64,000 nucleotides of DNA, taken from positions 30,784-94,783 of the forward strand of contig JAVBJV010000013.1 of assembly GCA_031546815.1 (NCBI GenBank), written 5' to 3'. This DNA comes from JAVBJV01 sp031546815. Its GTDB lineage: Bacteria > Pseudomonadota > Alphaproteobacteria > Acetobacterales > Acetobacteraceae. The notes under the pieces are model-generated. The model saw nothing but the letters and a program-made list of their open reading frames with translations. It ran no database searches and was not told where the DNA came from. The translations under genes were made by a program, and so were the position numbers. Positions 51,758-61,153 of this stretch are shown piece after piece. Each line of letters starts with the position of its first letter. Within the stretch, counting starts at the first letter, position 1.

Positions 51758-53623
51758 CTAACCCGCTTCGCGGAGCATCCTGAGGTGCGCCATCAGTGCG
51801 GTCAATGCAGCGGGGGTAATCCCTGGCAGGCGGGTCGCCGCCCCCAGCGTTGCCGGGCGAGATGCTTCCAGTCGCTGGCGCATCTCGTTCGACAGGCCGC
51901 CAACACGTCCGAAGTCCAGCGTGCTGGGCAGGGCCACGTTCTCCTCCTGACGGAAAGCACGGATATCGGCCTCCTGCCGGCCTAAATACCCGGCATACCG
52001 CGCCCGGGTCTGCAATTCCTCGCGCACATCGGGCCGCAGGTCGCGCAGGAAGGGGAAGGCGGTGTTCAGGGCGTCCGGCGTGATGTTCGGCAGCGCCATC
52101 ACATCCAGTGCTGAACGCCGCCGCCCGTCGCGGTTCACCGCAATCCCCAGCGCGCCCAGCTCCTCGGGCGAGAGCGGGGCGGTGGTGGCGGATTCCAGTG
52201 CCGTGGCAATGGCGGCCTCGCGCGCGCGGAATGCCGCCTCGCGCACGCTGCCCACACAGCCCCAGCCAATGCCGCGCCCGGTCAGGCGCAGGTCGGCATT
52301 GTCGGCGCGCAGGCTCAACCGGTATTCGGCGCGGGATGTGAACATGCGGTATGGCTCGGTCACGCCCTGGGTGGTCAGGTCGTCGACCATCACGCCCAGA
52401 TATGCCTCGGCCCGGTCCACGATTACCCCTTCGGCCCCGGCGGCGCGGCGGGCGGCGTTTATCCCGGCCAGCAGCCCTTGGGCCGCCGCTTCTTCATACC
52501 CGGTGGTGCCGTTGATCTGCCCGGCCAGAAACAGGCGCGGCACAGCGCGCAATTCCAGTGTGGAGGCCAGCGCGCGGGGGTCGACGAAGTCGTATTCCAC
52601 CGCATAGCCGGGGCGGATGATGCGCGCGCGTTCCAGTCCCGGAATGCTGGTGACGATCCCGGCCTGCACATCGGCGGGCAGGGAGGTCGAGATTCCGTTC
52701 GGGTAGATCGTGTTGTCGTCCAGCCCCTCGGGCTCCAGAAAAATCTGGTGCCGGTCGCGCTCGGCGAAGCGGACCACCTTGTCCTCAATCGACGGGCAGT
52801 AACGCGGCCCTGGCCCGGCGATCCGCCCGGCATACATGGGCGAGTGGTGCAGGTTGGCGCGGATCAGGTCGTGCGTCGCCTGCGTGGTTGCGGTGATCCG
52901 GCATTCGATCTGCGGTGTAGTGATGGCGGTGGTCAGGCGCGAGAAGGGGACAGGGACGGCATCGCCCCGGTCCTCGGGCAGGCTGGCCCAGTCGATGCTG
53001 GCTTTATCGAGGCGCGGCGGCGTGCCGGTCTTCAGCCGCCCCAGCGGCAGGGCAAGGCGGGCGAGTGTCGCCGACAGACCCCCGGACGCTGCTTCGCCCA
53101 CGCGTCCGCCTTCGGTCTGGGTTTCGCCCACATGCATCAGCCCGCGCAGGAAGGTGCCGGTGGTCAGCACCACCGCGCCACAGGGAATGCGTGTGCCATC
53201 GGCCAGAATCACGGCGGACAGCGCGCCCGCTGCATCGGTCTCCATATCCTCTACCGCTTCGGCGCGGATGGTGAGGTTTTCGGTCGCCGCCAGCAGGGTC
53301 TGGATGGCGGCTTTATATAATGTCCGGTCGGCCTGCGCGCGCGGGCCGCGCACGGCGGGGCCTTTGGACGCGTTGAGCATCTTGAAGTGAATCCCCGCCA
53401 TGTCGGCGGCACGGCCCATCAGCCCGTCCAGCGCATCGACCTCGGCCACCAGATGGCCCTTGCCGAGGCCGCCGATAGCCGGATTGCACGACATTTCGCC
53501 AATCGTGTCGGCGCGGTGAGTCAGCAGCAGGGTGCGTGCGCCCATCCGGGCCGATGCGGCAGCGGCCTCGGTCCCGGCATGCCCGCCGCCGACCACGATC
53601 ACATCATAACGAATTTCACTCAT
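51758..53623 (-). CDS. mnmG: tRNA uridine-5-carboxymethylaminomethyl modification enzyme MnmG (GidA)
   Basis: FAD-dependent partner of MnmE that modifies the wobble uridine of certain tRNAs. The 621-residue protein begins YDVIVVGGGHAGTEAA with the FAD-binding loop at 12-17. It contains EMSCNPAIGGLGKGHLVAEVDALDGLMG and GPRAQADR, the invariant GidA block, and ends in the helical tail used for MnmE/tRNA binding. It is transcribed with rsmG-parA-parB. mnmE lies 88 bases upstream on the same strand. Confidence 0.97.
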   Translation of the reverse strand: MSEIRYDVIVVGGGHAGTEAAAASARMGARTLLLTHRADTIGEMSCNPAIGGLGKGHLVAEVDALDGLMGRAADMAGIHFKMLNASKGPAVRGPRAQADRTLYKAAIQTLLAATENLTIRAEAVEDMETDAAGALSAVILADGTRIPCGAVVLTTGTFLRGLMHVGETQTEGGRVGEAASGGLSATLARLALPLGRLKTGTPPRLDKASIDWASLPEDRGDAVPVPFSRLTTAITTPQIECRITATTQATHDLIRANLHHSPMYAGRIAGPGPRYCPSIEDKVVRFAERDRHQIFLEPEGLDDNTIYPNGISTSLPADVQAGIVTSIPGLERARIIRPGYAVEYDFVDPRALASTLELRAVPRLFLAGQINGTTGYEEAAAQGLLAGINAARRAAGAEGVIVDRAEAYLGVMVDDLTTQGVTEPYRMFTSRAEYRLSLRADNADLRLTGRGIGWGCVGSVREAAFRAREAAIATALESATTAPLSPEELGALGIAVNRDGRRRSALDVMALPNITPDALNTAFPFLRDLRPDVREELQTRARYAGYLGRQEADIRAFRQEENVALPSTLDFGRVGGLSNEMRQRLEASRPATLGAATRLPGITPAALTALMAHLRMLREAG

Positions 53624-53711
53624 AAGCCGGGGGTTTAGAGCAGTTCTGCGGCGGGGGGAAACAATAGATATGGGATTCGGAATATATTCTTATAACAGGA
53701 ATAAAAGCCGA

Positions 53712-55001
53712 TTACTTTCCTATGCAGAACTGCCCGAAAATCACATCTAGAATATCCTCGACCCCCACGCGTCCGGTGATGCGGCCAATTGCGCGCAACG
53801 CCAGCCGCAGATCCTCGCCACGTAGTTCCGGATCGGGTGCAATCTGGGCGCGGTCCAGCGCCGCGGCGGCCTCGGTCAGGGCGGCGCGGTGGCGGGCGCG
53901 GGTCAGGGGGGGCGGGCCTTGGCGGTCGAGCATCGCGCCGACCCGTTCGGCCAGCACTGTCTGTAACTGGTCCATCCCCAGCCCGGTGCGGGCGGAAACC
54001 GCCAGTGCGCCGGTGGCGGGCGCGATGTCGGCCTTGTTCGCCACATATATCAGCCGGTCGGCGGGCAGGTGCGGCACGTCCACGGGCTTCGTCCCGGCCT
54101 CGTGCACCAGCAGCACCAGATCGGCGTCCTCGGCCCTTGCATGGGCGCGGCGGATGCCTTCGACCTCGATCTCGTCCTCGGTCTCGCGCAGGCCCGCCGT
54201 ATCCAGCAGTGTCACGGGGATGCCGGCCAGATCCATGCGCACCTCCACCACGTCGCGCGTGGTGCCGGCGCGGTGGCTGACGATGGCGGCCTCGCGCCCC
54301 GCCAAGGCGTTCAGCAGCGAGGATTTCCCCACATTCGGTGCACCCAGAATGGCGATCTGCAAACCGCTGCGCAGCCGCTCGCCGCGATGGTTGTCAGCCA
54401 GATGGGCGGCAAGTTCGGCGGACAGCGCGTGCAATGTCTGCGTGACCCCGGCCTCGACCTCGGGCGGCAGGTCTTCGTCGGACAAATCGATCAACGCTTC
54501 CTGATGCGCGAGCAGTTCCGTGATGCGTTGCGCCCAGCCGCTGTACAGATGGGCCAGCGCGCCTTCGGTCTGGCGCAGGGCCTGGCGGCGCTGGGCGTCG
54601 GTCTCGGCATCGACCAGATCGGCGATGCCCTCAGCCTCGGTCAGGTCGAGGCGACCGTTCAGAAACGCGCGACGGGTGAATTCACCGGGTTCGGCGGGGC
54701 GGGCGTGGAGCGCGATCAACGCATCGGACACAGCCTCGATCACGGCGCGGCCGCCGTGCAGGTGCAGTTCGGCCGAATCCTCGCCCGTGAACGATGCCGG
54801 GCCGGGGAAACGCACAACCAGCGCGTGATCCAGCGTGTCGCCTGTTGCGTCGCGCAGGCGGCGCAAACTCGCGCGGCGGGCATCTGGCAGACCGCCCGCA
54901 ATGGCGGTTATAATGGAATCGGTTCCTGTACCGCTGATGCGGAGCACCGCAACAGCGCTGCGGGTCGTGCCGGTCGCCAGGGCGAAAATTGTTTCAGTCA
55001 T
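53712..55001 (-). CDS. mnmE: tRNA modification GTPase MnmE (TrmE)
   Basis: K+-activated GTPase that works with MnmG on wobble-uridine modification. The 429-residue protein has the N-terminal formyl-THF-binding domain (MTETIFALATG, RISG, GEDSAELHLHGG), a GTPase domain with GAPNVGKSS at 220-228 and DTAGLRETEDEIE, and the C-terminal catalytic CIGK at 426-429. The frame stays open to 55295, but that part is a shadow of the divergent DUF255 gene; the ATG at 55001 begins the canonical N-terminus. Confidence 0.96.
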   Translation of the reverse strand: MTETIFALATGTTRSAVAVLRISGTGTDSIITAIAGGLPDARRASLRRLRDATGDTLDHALVVRFPGPASFTGEDSAELHLHGGRAVIEAVSDALIALHARPAEPGEFTRRAFLNGRLDLTEAEGIADLVDAETDAQRRQALRQTEGALAHLYSGWAQRITELLAHQEALIDLSDEDLPPEVEAGVTQTLHALSAELAAHLADNHRGERLRSGLQIAILGAPNVGKSSLLNALAGREAAIVSHRAGTTRDVVEVRMDLAGIPVTLLDTAGLRETEDEIEVEGIRRAHARAEDADLVLLVHEAGTKPVDVPHLPADRLIYVANKADIAPATGALAVSARTGLGMDQLQTVLAERVGAMLDRQGPPPLTRARHRAALTEAAAALDRAQIAPDPELRGEDLRLALRAIGRITGRVGVEDILDVIFGQFCIGK

Positions 55002-55070
55002 TCGGCTCTTATTATTGCGGAAAGAATGTTTTATCCAACTCGTATTCCATGTCGCAAGGACAGGGCGTGA

Positions 55071-57077
55071 ATGGTTGACGGAAATCTGCTCCGCGCCGAG
55101 GCCTCGCCCTATCTGCAACAGCACGCAGATAACCCTGTGCATTGGCGCCCCTGGAACCAGAACGCGCTGATCGAGGCGACGCGCCAGAACAAGCCGATCC
55201 TGCTGTCGGTGGGGTATGCCACGTGCCACTGGTGCCACGTGATGGCGCATGAATCGTTCGAGGATACGGCGACCGCGGCGCTGATGAACGCGCACTTCAT
55301 CTGCGTGAAAGTGGACCGCGAGGAACGGCCCGATCTCGACCGGTTATACATGTCGGCGCTGCATGCCATGGGGCAGCAGGGCGGCTGGCCAATGACGATG
55401 TTTCTGCAGCCCGATGGCACGCCGTTCTGGGGCGGCACGTATTTTCCGCCCGAAGCGCGCTGGGGGAAGCCGGGGTTTCGTGATGTGCTGAAAAGCGTGC
55501 ATGCCGCCTTCACGCACGAGGGGCACAAGGTGGCGCAGAATGCCACTGCGCTGCGTCATGTGTTGCGGCAATTATCGGCCACGCAGGCGGGGGATGGGAT
55601 CGACGATACGATCCTCGACCGGGCCGATGCGGGGTTTCTGCGGCTGATGGATTTCGAGCGCGGCGGTTTGAGTCGCGCGCCAAAATTTCCAAACGCGCCG
55701 ATCTTCCGGTTTCTGTGGTCCGAATATTTCCGCACGCAGAATCTGGCGTTGCGCGATGTGGTGTTGCTGCTGCTGTTGAAGATGTCGGTCGGCGGGATCT
55801 GGGATCATCTGGGTGGTGGGTTCTCGCGCTACAGCACTGATGCCGACTGGCTGGTGCCGCATTTCGAAAAGATGCTGTCGGACAACGCGCAACTGCTCGA
55901 ACTGCTGAGCTTTGCCTATGCCGAAGTGAAGGACCCTCTGCTGGCCGAACGCGCATACGAACTGGTGCTGTGGCTGGCGCGCGAGATGCAGGCCGATGCC
56001 GGTTTCGCCACCGCGCAGGATGCCGACACCGAGGGTGCGGAAGGCCGCTTCTACGTATGGACGGCGGAGCAGGTGAACCAGATTCTGGGGCCGGATGCGG
56101 CGCTGTTCCGCAGCGTCTACGACATCACCAGCGTCGGCAACTGGGAGGGCGTGAACATCCCGAACCTGTTGTGGAGCAAGGGTTCGCTGAGTGCAGACGA
56201 ACGCCGCATTCTGGCCGATGCCCGCGCAAAACTGTTCGCCGCCCGCGAACGCCGCCCACACCCGTTGACCGACATGAAGGTGCTGGCCGACTGGAATGGT
56301 CTGACGATTGCGGCATTGGCACGCGCGGCGGTGGTGTTCGACAATGACGCATGGATGCAGCTGGCGCGCGATGTGTTCGCCGATGTGATGCAGAACCTGC
56401 GCGATACGGACGGCAAACTTGCACATGCGTTCTGCGGTGGACGGGTCACGGCGCGCGGCTTGCTCGACGATCATGCATGCATGATCCACGCGGCGCTGAC
56501 GCTGTTTCAGATGAGTGGCGAGATCGCTTATCTGCATCATGCGGTATCGCTGGTGCACGAAGTGGAAGAACGTTTCCCCAGCGCCAGCGGGTCGTTCTAC
56601 ACCAGTGCGTCTGACGCCACTGACATGATCGTGCGCCCGCGTAGTGCGGCGGACGAGGCGACACCGTCCGGCAACGGGCTGATGGCCGAGAATTACGCAC
56701 GCCTGTTTCATATCACCGGCCATGCCATCTGGGCGGAACGGGCGGAGCGGATCATCCGCGCGTTCTCGGGCGCGGGGGATGCGCTGGGGGCGATGCCCAC
56801 GCTGATGGGCGCGGCGTCGCTGTTGCGGCACGGGATTACGGTGGTGATCAACGGCACGGCGGAGCATTCACGTGCGCAGGAATTGCTGCGTGTGGCGCGG
56901 ACACATCCCGATCCGCGCGTGATGGTGATGGCAACGGCCGAGGCGGCCTCGCCCGATCACCCGGCATATGCGAAGATAGCGGACGCGGGTGTGGCGGCGT
57001 TTGTCTGTCGCGACGGGATCTGTCTGCCGCCCGTGCATGACGAAGCCGGCCTGCGCGCCGCGCTGCTGCGTTCGTAA
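55071..57077 (+). CDS. DUF255 thioredoxin-domain protein (YyaL/SPATA20-like)
   Basis: A 668-residue protein of the YyaL family. The N-terminal thioredoxin-like domain (about 1-160) carries CHWCH at 52-56 with the usual VMAHESFED. The rest is a cellobiose-epimerase-like (alpha/alpha)6 barrel containing GGGFSRYSTDADWLVPHFEKML. Biochemical function is not established; a redox or sugar-related role has been suggested for the family. AAGGA precedes the ATG. It appears to head an operon with ogt and the quinone oxidoreductase. Confidence 0.93.
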   Translation: MVDGNLLRAEASPYLQQHADNPVHWRPWNQNALIEATRQNKPILLSVGYATCHWCHVMAHESFEDTATAALMNAHFICVKVDREERPDLDRLYMSALHAMGQQGGWPMTMFLQPDGTPFWGGTYFPPEARWGKPGFRDVLKSVHAAFTHEGHKVAQNATALRHVLRQLSATQAGDGIDDTILDRADAGFLRLMDFERGGLSRAPKFPNAPIFRFLWSEYFRTQNLALRDVVLLLLLKMSVGGIWDHLGGGFSRYSTDADWLVPHFEKMLSDNAQLLELLSFAYAEVKDPLLAERAYELVLWLAREMQADAGFATAQDADTEGAEGRFYVWTAEQVNQILGPDAALFRSVYDITSVGNWEGVNIPNLLWSKGSLSADERRILADARAKLFAARERRPHPLTDMKVLADWNGLTIAALARAAVVFDNDAWMQLARDVFADVMQNLRDTDGKLAHAFCGGRVTARGLLDDHACMIHAALTLFQMSGEIAYLHHAVSLVHEVEERFPSASGSFYTSASDATDMIVRPRSAADEATPSGNGLMAENYARLFHITGHAIWAERAERIIRAFSGAGDALGAMPTLMGAASLLRHGITVVINGTAEHSRAQELLRVARTHPDPRVMVMATAEAASPDHPAYAKIADAGVAAFVCRDGICLPPVHDEAGLRAALLRS

Positions 57078-57089
57078 GGAGAGAGATAC

Positions 57090-57545
57090 GTGCCGCAATT
57101 ATCGCTGCATTCACCGGTTGGCGCGCTGACCATCTCGGAAGAGGACGGGCAGATCGTCTCGCTCGACTGGGGCTGGGGGCGGGACCAGACGGAAACGCCG
57201 CTGCTGTGTGCGGTGCGGGCGCGGCTGGATGCGTATTTCGACGGCAAGCAGGACGATTTCGCCGACCTGCCATTGGCGCCGTTCGGGACCGAGTTTCAGA
57301 AGCGCGTCTGGGCGGCGCTGCGGGGCATTCCGTATGGCCAGACCTGGACCTATGCCGATCTGGCCCGCAGGGTTGGTTCGGTCGCGCGGGCGGTGGGGCA
57401 GGCGAACGGGGCGAACCCGATCCCGCTGCTGATCCCGTGTCACCGCGTGCTGGCGACCGGCGGGCTTGGCGGATATTCGGGCGGCGACGGGCCCGAGACC
57501 AAGGCCTGGTTGCTGGAACTGGAAAATCCGGGTTTAAAACTGTGA
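57090..57545 (+). CDS. ogt: Methylated-DNA--protein-cysteine methyltransferase
   Basis: Repairs O6-methylguanine by a single-turnover transfer to its cysteine. The 151-residue protein has the active-site motif IPCHRV with C117, the DNA-recognition helix in TWTYADLARRVGSVARAVGQANGANP and the terminal GGLGGYSGG. It starts with GTG at 57090; the AAGGAG ribosome-binding site overlaps the stop of the preceding gene, indicating coupling. Confidence 0.94.
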   Translation: MPQLSLHSPVGALTISEEDGQIVSLDWGWGRDQTETPLLCAVRARLDAYFDGKQDDFADLPLAPFGTEFQKRVWAALRGIPYGQTWTYADLARRVGSVARAVGQANGANPIPLLIPCHRVLATGGLGGYSGGDGPETKAWLLELENPGLKL

Positions 57546-57576
57546 CGACCACCGCACTGCGCAGGAGAGAAAGCAG

Positions 57577-58551
57577 ATGACCAAGGCAATCCGGATCCAT
57601 GCCTATGGCGGTCCTGAGCAGATGCACTGGGAAGACCTGCCGACGCCCGAACCCCGCCCGGGCGAAGCGCTGCTGCGGCACGAGGCGGTCGGGCTGAATT
57701 ATATCGACGTGTATTTCCGCACGGGCCTGTACAAGGCCCCGACCTTGCCCGCCACATTGGGGATGGAGGCAGCCGGCACCGTGCTTGCGGTCGGCGCTGG
57801 TGTGACGGAAGTCGCGGTGGGCGATCGGGTTGCCTATGCGATGGGGCCGATGGGTGCCTATGCGACGGAACGCGTGCTGAAGGCAGATCGGCTGGTAAAG
57901 CTGCCCGATAGCATCGACATGAAGACCGCGGCGGCGATGATGCTGCAGGGGATGACCGCGCAGTATCTGCTGCATCGCACCTATCCGGTGAAGGCGGGCG
58001 ATACCATCGTCGTGCACGCGGCGGCGGGCGGTGTGGGGCTTATCCTGTGTCAGTGGGCGAAGCATCTGGGCTGCACGGTAATCGGCGTGGTGGGATCGGC
58101 GGAAAAGGCCGAACTGGCGCGCGCCAACGGGGCCGATTATGCGATCGTCGGGTATGACAACCTGGTCGAGCAGGTGCGCGAGATCACCAGGGGCGAGATG
58201 GTGCCGGTGGTGTACGACAGCGTGGGGCAGGCGACGTTTGCGGCCTCGGTCGACTGTCTGGCGCCGTTGGGGATGATGGTGTCGTACGGCAATGCCTCGG
58301 GGCCGCTGGCACCGATTGATTCCGCGATGCTGGCCGCCAAGGGCAGTCTGTTCTTCACGCGCCCGACGCTGGCGACATACACCGCCAAGCGGGCGGATCT
58401 GGAACGCACGGCGGCCGGTCTGTTCGATGTGGTGGTGAAGGGCGCGGTGAAGATCCGCGTGAACCAGACCTTCGCGCTGAAAGACGCCGCCGACGCGCAT
58501 CGCGCGCTGGAAGCCCGGCAGACAACGGGCAGCACGGTCCTGCTGCCCTAG
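57577..58551 (+). CDS. NADPH:quinone oxidoreductase (zinc-independent MDR family)
   Basis: A 324-residue medium-chain dehydrogenase/reductase of the QOR type, reducing quinones or conjugated enones with NADPH. EAVGLNYIDVYFRTGLY, VVHAAAGGVGLILCQWAKHLG (the nucleotide-binding AAGGVG) and the final TTGSTVLLP are characteristic; the zinc ligands of alcohol dehydrogenases are absent. It follows ogt by 31 bases with GGAG before the ATG, probably in the same operon. Confidence 0.92.
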   Translation: MTKAIRIHAYGGPEQMHWEDLPTPEPRPGEALLRHEAVGLNYIDVYFRTGLYKAPTLPATLGMEAAGTVLAVGAGVTEVAVGDRVAYAMGPMGAYATERVLKADRLVKLPDSIDMKTAAAMMLQGMTAQYLLHRTYPVKAGDTIVVHAAAGGVGLILCQWAKHLGCTVIGVVGSAEKAELARANGADYAIVGYDNLVEQVREITRGEMVPVVYDSVGQATFAASVDCLAPLGMMVSYGNASGPLAPIDSAMLAAKGSLFFTRPTLATYTAKRADLERTAAGLFDVVVKGAVKIRVNQTFALKDAADAHRALEARQTTGSTVLLP

Positions 58552-58798
58552 CAGCACGACTCTCCGGATTTAAATCCTGAAAATATGCCGGATGGGGTTG
58601 GCACCCCGGCCGGGGTTTCATATTGTGCGCGCAGATCATCAAATAGTTGACGATCTATGAAAAAAAACGTCAAAAGAGAGGAAATTATTTTCGGTCTTTT
58701 TGTCTTAATTCGTTGACGTGTATTTATTTTGGTATAAATACCCAACCAGCGATAAATAATTAAACCGGAAATACACTCTTATTGCTGGGATATTAAAA
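58552..58798. other. AT-rich regulatory region upstream of the barrel-only autotransporter
   Basis: This 247-base gap contains three copies of TTGACG or its complement: 58647-58652, 58667-58672 (CGTCAA) and 58713-58718. The first two form an inverted repeat and the last could be a -35 element with TATAAATA downstream at about 58733. The layout suggests an operator-plus-promoter for the 58799 gene. A GC-rich hairpin near 58590-58620 may terminate the preceding operon. No ORF was seen. Confidence 0.5.
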
Positions 58799-59887
58799 AT
58801 GCGCCCTATTCGTTCGAGCCTTCCTGTTCTGTTCACGGTTGCCGGGATTGCTGCAGCAGGCAGCGCGCAAGCGCTAAGCATCAATCCGTATTACATGGCC
58901 GCCGACAGCTCGGCGCAGATGGGCCAGGGCGATATTGCACGCAGCCAGAACCGGCTGATGCTGGGCACATTTCACGAACGCCACGGCGATCAGTCGCTGC
59001 TGAGCGGGGCCGGTCTCGCATCCTCGACCTGGATGCGCGTTCTGGGGGAAGATTTCAGCCGCTCTTCGGCCGACCGGTTCGGCGCGAAGTACGAAGGCGA
59101 TACACTGGGCTTTCAGGCCGGACTGGACGTGTTTGCCCATGACTGGGGCAATGGCCACCGCGACCATTTCGGCCTGTTTGCCGGGTATGCCCGCACACAT
59201 GGCACGACTGACGACATGCGCACCATCTCGATCCCCAGCATTCCGGGGATGCCGGGCGGTTACGCCCTCAGCGTCAAGAACCACGTGCGTCAGGATTTGG
59301 AAAGCACCAGCTTCGGCGGTTACTGGACGCATACGGGTCCGGGGAACTGGTATCTCGACACGGTGGTGATGGGCAGCTGGGGCGAGACCGAAGTCTCGAG
59401 CGACCAGGGCCGTACCAACAGCGACACCACCGCGTTCACCGCGTCGATCGAAGCGGGTTACCCGATTGCGCTGGGCGGTTCGCTGACGCTGGAGCCGCAG
59501 GCTCAGCTCGTGGCGCAGCACACCGATTTCGACCCGGTCCGCGCACCGGATGGCTATAACTATGCCACGTATGACGCGGCCTCCAGCGTCAGCGGCCGAC
59601 TGGGCCTGCGCCTGCAGGGGCGGTTCGATGCGGGCAGCGTAGCCGTGGTGCCTTATGCCGTGGCCAGCCTGTGGCACGATTTTTCGGGCAAGGACAACCT
59701 GACGCTGCTGAGCACGGATGTCAGCAACAAGTTCGGCGGCACCAATCTGGAAACCCGCATCGGTCTGGCCGTGCAGGTCAGCCAGAATGCCATGCTGCAT
59801 GCGGATGTCGGCTACCTGACCGATGTTAGCGGTAACGACGAACAGCGTTCGACGCGCGGCACGATTGGCGCACGCTTCAGCTGGTAA
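58799..59887 (+). CDS. Autotransporter beta-barrel protein with minimal passenger
   Basis: A 362-residue outer-membrane protein: signal peptide (MRPIRSSLPVLFTVAGIAAAGSAQA), a short linker of about 45 residues, then a complete autotransporter-type 12-strand barrel beginning at STWMRVLGEDF and ending ARFSW. Repeating motifs such as GDTLGFQAGLDVF, HRDHFGLFAGYARTHG and SIEAGYPIALGG are those of the autotransporter domain. No sizeable passenger exists, so it is either a stand-alone barrel or a remnant. It has its own promoter region and terminator. Confidence 0.88.
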   Translation: MRPIRSSLPVLFTVAGIAAAGSAQALSINPYYMAADSSAQMGQGDIARSQNRLMLGTFHERHGDQSLLSGAGLASSTWMRVLGEDFSRSSADRFGAKYEGDTLGFQAGLDVFAHDWGNGHRDHFGLFAGYARTHGTTDDMRTISIPSIPGMPGGYALSVKNHVRQDLESTSFGGYWTHTGPGNWYLDTVVMGSWGETEVSSDQGRTNSDTTAFTASIEAGYPIALGGSLTLEPQAQLVAQHTDFDPVRAPDGYNYATYDAASSVSGRLGLRLQGRFDAGSVAVVPYAVASLWHDFSGKDNLTLLSTDVSNKFGGTNLETRIGLAVQVSQNAMLHADVGYLTDVSGNDEQRSTRGTIGARFSW

Positions 59888-59908
59888 GATCTGGCGGCAG
59901 CTGATGAA

Positions 59909-59940
59909 AACGCGCGGTGCTTCGGCATCGCGCTTTTTTT
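59909..59940 (+). terminator. Terminator of the barrel-only autotransporter gene
   Basis: GCGCGGTGC / GCATCGCGC stem (one wobble) with TTCG tetraloop and seven T residues. Confidence 0.9.
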
Positions 59941-60005
59941 ATGGGCTTGCCAAGCATGGCGGCCTCTGTTGCAGTTCAACCGAACAGGCAGGAGGGGGAC
60001 CGACA

Positions 60006-61142
60006 ATGCTTCGCATGGTTGTTCCATATGATCCGCAAACGGCGCTGCTGTGGCCGAACTGGCGCGTCGATCGGGCAAATCGGTACAAAGGCGTGTGGAC
60101 GGGCTTCGATGTAACGCGCATGCAGGCGGCATCAGCGGCGATCCGCGCCTGGGACGGTTACGCGCCAACCCCGCTGCACACGCTGCCTGCTACCGCCGCC
60201 GCCCTTGGGCTGCGTGCATTGTATTGCAAGGACGAGGGCGCGCGCTTCGGGCTGGGCAGCTTCAAGGCGCTGGGTGCGCCCTATGCCGTGCAATGTCTGC
60301 AGAAGCAGAACGTAAAAACCGTAGCGTGCATTACCGATGGCAATCACGGCCGCGCGCTTGCCTGGGCGGCACGCCAGCGTGGCTTGCAGGCGGTCGTTTA
60401 TATCCCGCGCGGCGTCAGCGATGTGCGCGTGCAGGCGATCGCGGATCAGGGCGCGCGCATCGTGCATGTTGATGCACCCTACGACGACGCACTGACGGTT
60501 TTGCGTCACGATGCGATGCGCGAAGGCTGGCAGATCGTCTCCGACCTTGGCTATCCGGGCTACGAGGAAATTCCGCGCGACTGCATGGCCGGCTACGCAT
60601 TGATGGTCGAGGAGATCCTGCACGATCAGCCCACCCCGCCCACGCATGTTTTCATTCAGGGCGGCTGTGGCGGTCTGGCGGCGGCGGTGATCGCGGCGCT
60701 GTGGCTGCGCTTTGGCGAAAAGCGTCCGCATGTAACGGTGGTTGAACCACCGCGCGCGGCCTCGCTGATGGAGGCGGTGCGTGCCGGGCAGCCAGTGCGC
60801 ATCATGGGTGATCTGGATACGCTGATGGGCGGGCTGGCGTGCGGCGTGATCTCGGCCCCTTCGTGGCAGATTCTGCGCGATGGGGCGGATGCGTTCCTGA
60901 TCGTGCCGGAAGATTCGGTGGCCCCAGCGATGCGCGCCCTGGCGAATCCGAAAAAGGGCGAGCCGAAGATTGTTGCCGGGGAAACCGGCGCGGCTGGATT
61001 TGCGGCCTTGCAACTGCTGGCGAGTCGCCCCGATCTGGCCGCGGAAATTGGGCTGGGTGCCGATAGCTCGGCGCTGGTTTTTGTGACAGAAGGCGCGACC
61101 GACCCCGATGCGTGGAAGCGCTTGACCGCCGCGCCGAACTGA
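60006..61142 (+). CDS. dpaL: Diaminopropionate ammonia-lyase
   Basis: PLP enzyme converting 2,3-diaminopropionate to pyruvate and ammonia. The 378-residue protein has the PLP lysine K87 in RFGLGSFKALGAPYAV, the phosphate-binding QGGCGGLAAAV, the TDGNHGRALAWAA loop and SDLGYPGYEEIPRDCMAGYALMVEE, which separates this family from threonine dehydratases. GGAGGGGG precedes the ATG at 60006; the frame is open further upstream through the terminator but is not coding there. The small LprI-like gene follows 11 bases later. Confidence 0.92.
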   Translation: MLRMVVPYDPQTALLWPNWRVDRANRYKGVWTGFDVTRMQAASAAIRAWDGYAPTPLHTLPATAAALGLRALYCKDEGARFGLGSFKALGAPYAVQCLQKQNVKTVACITDGNHGRALAWAARQRGLQAVVYIPRGVSDVRVQAIADQGARIVHVDAPYDDALTVLRHDAMREGWQIVSDLGYPGYEEIPRDCMAGYALMVEEILHDQPTPPTHVFIQGGCGGLAAAVIAALWLRFGEKRPHVTVVEPPRAASLMEAVRAGQPVRIMGDLDTLMGGLACGVISAPSWQILRDGADAFLIVPEDSVAPAMRALANPKKGEPKIVAGETGAAGFAALQLLASRPDLAAEIGLGADSSALVFVTEGATDPDAWKRLTAAPN

Positions 61143-61153
61143 AAGTGTGAACA

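Noticed and set aside
55217..55245. Two CCACGTG occurrences in the DUF255 gene considered as degenerate parS
   Set aside because: They lack the TGTTTC/GAAACA arms and encode the conserved CHWCHVM motif.
55572..58557. Long minus-strand frames opposite the DUF255 protein and quinone oxidoreductase
   Set aside because: Shadows of genes with clear motifs on the plus strand.
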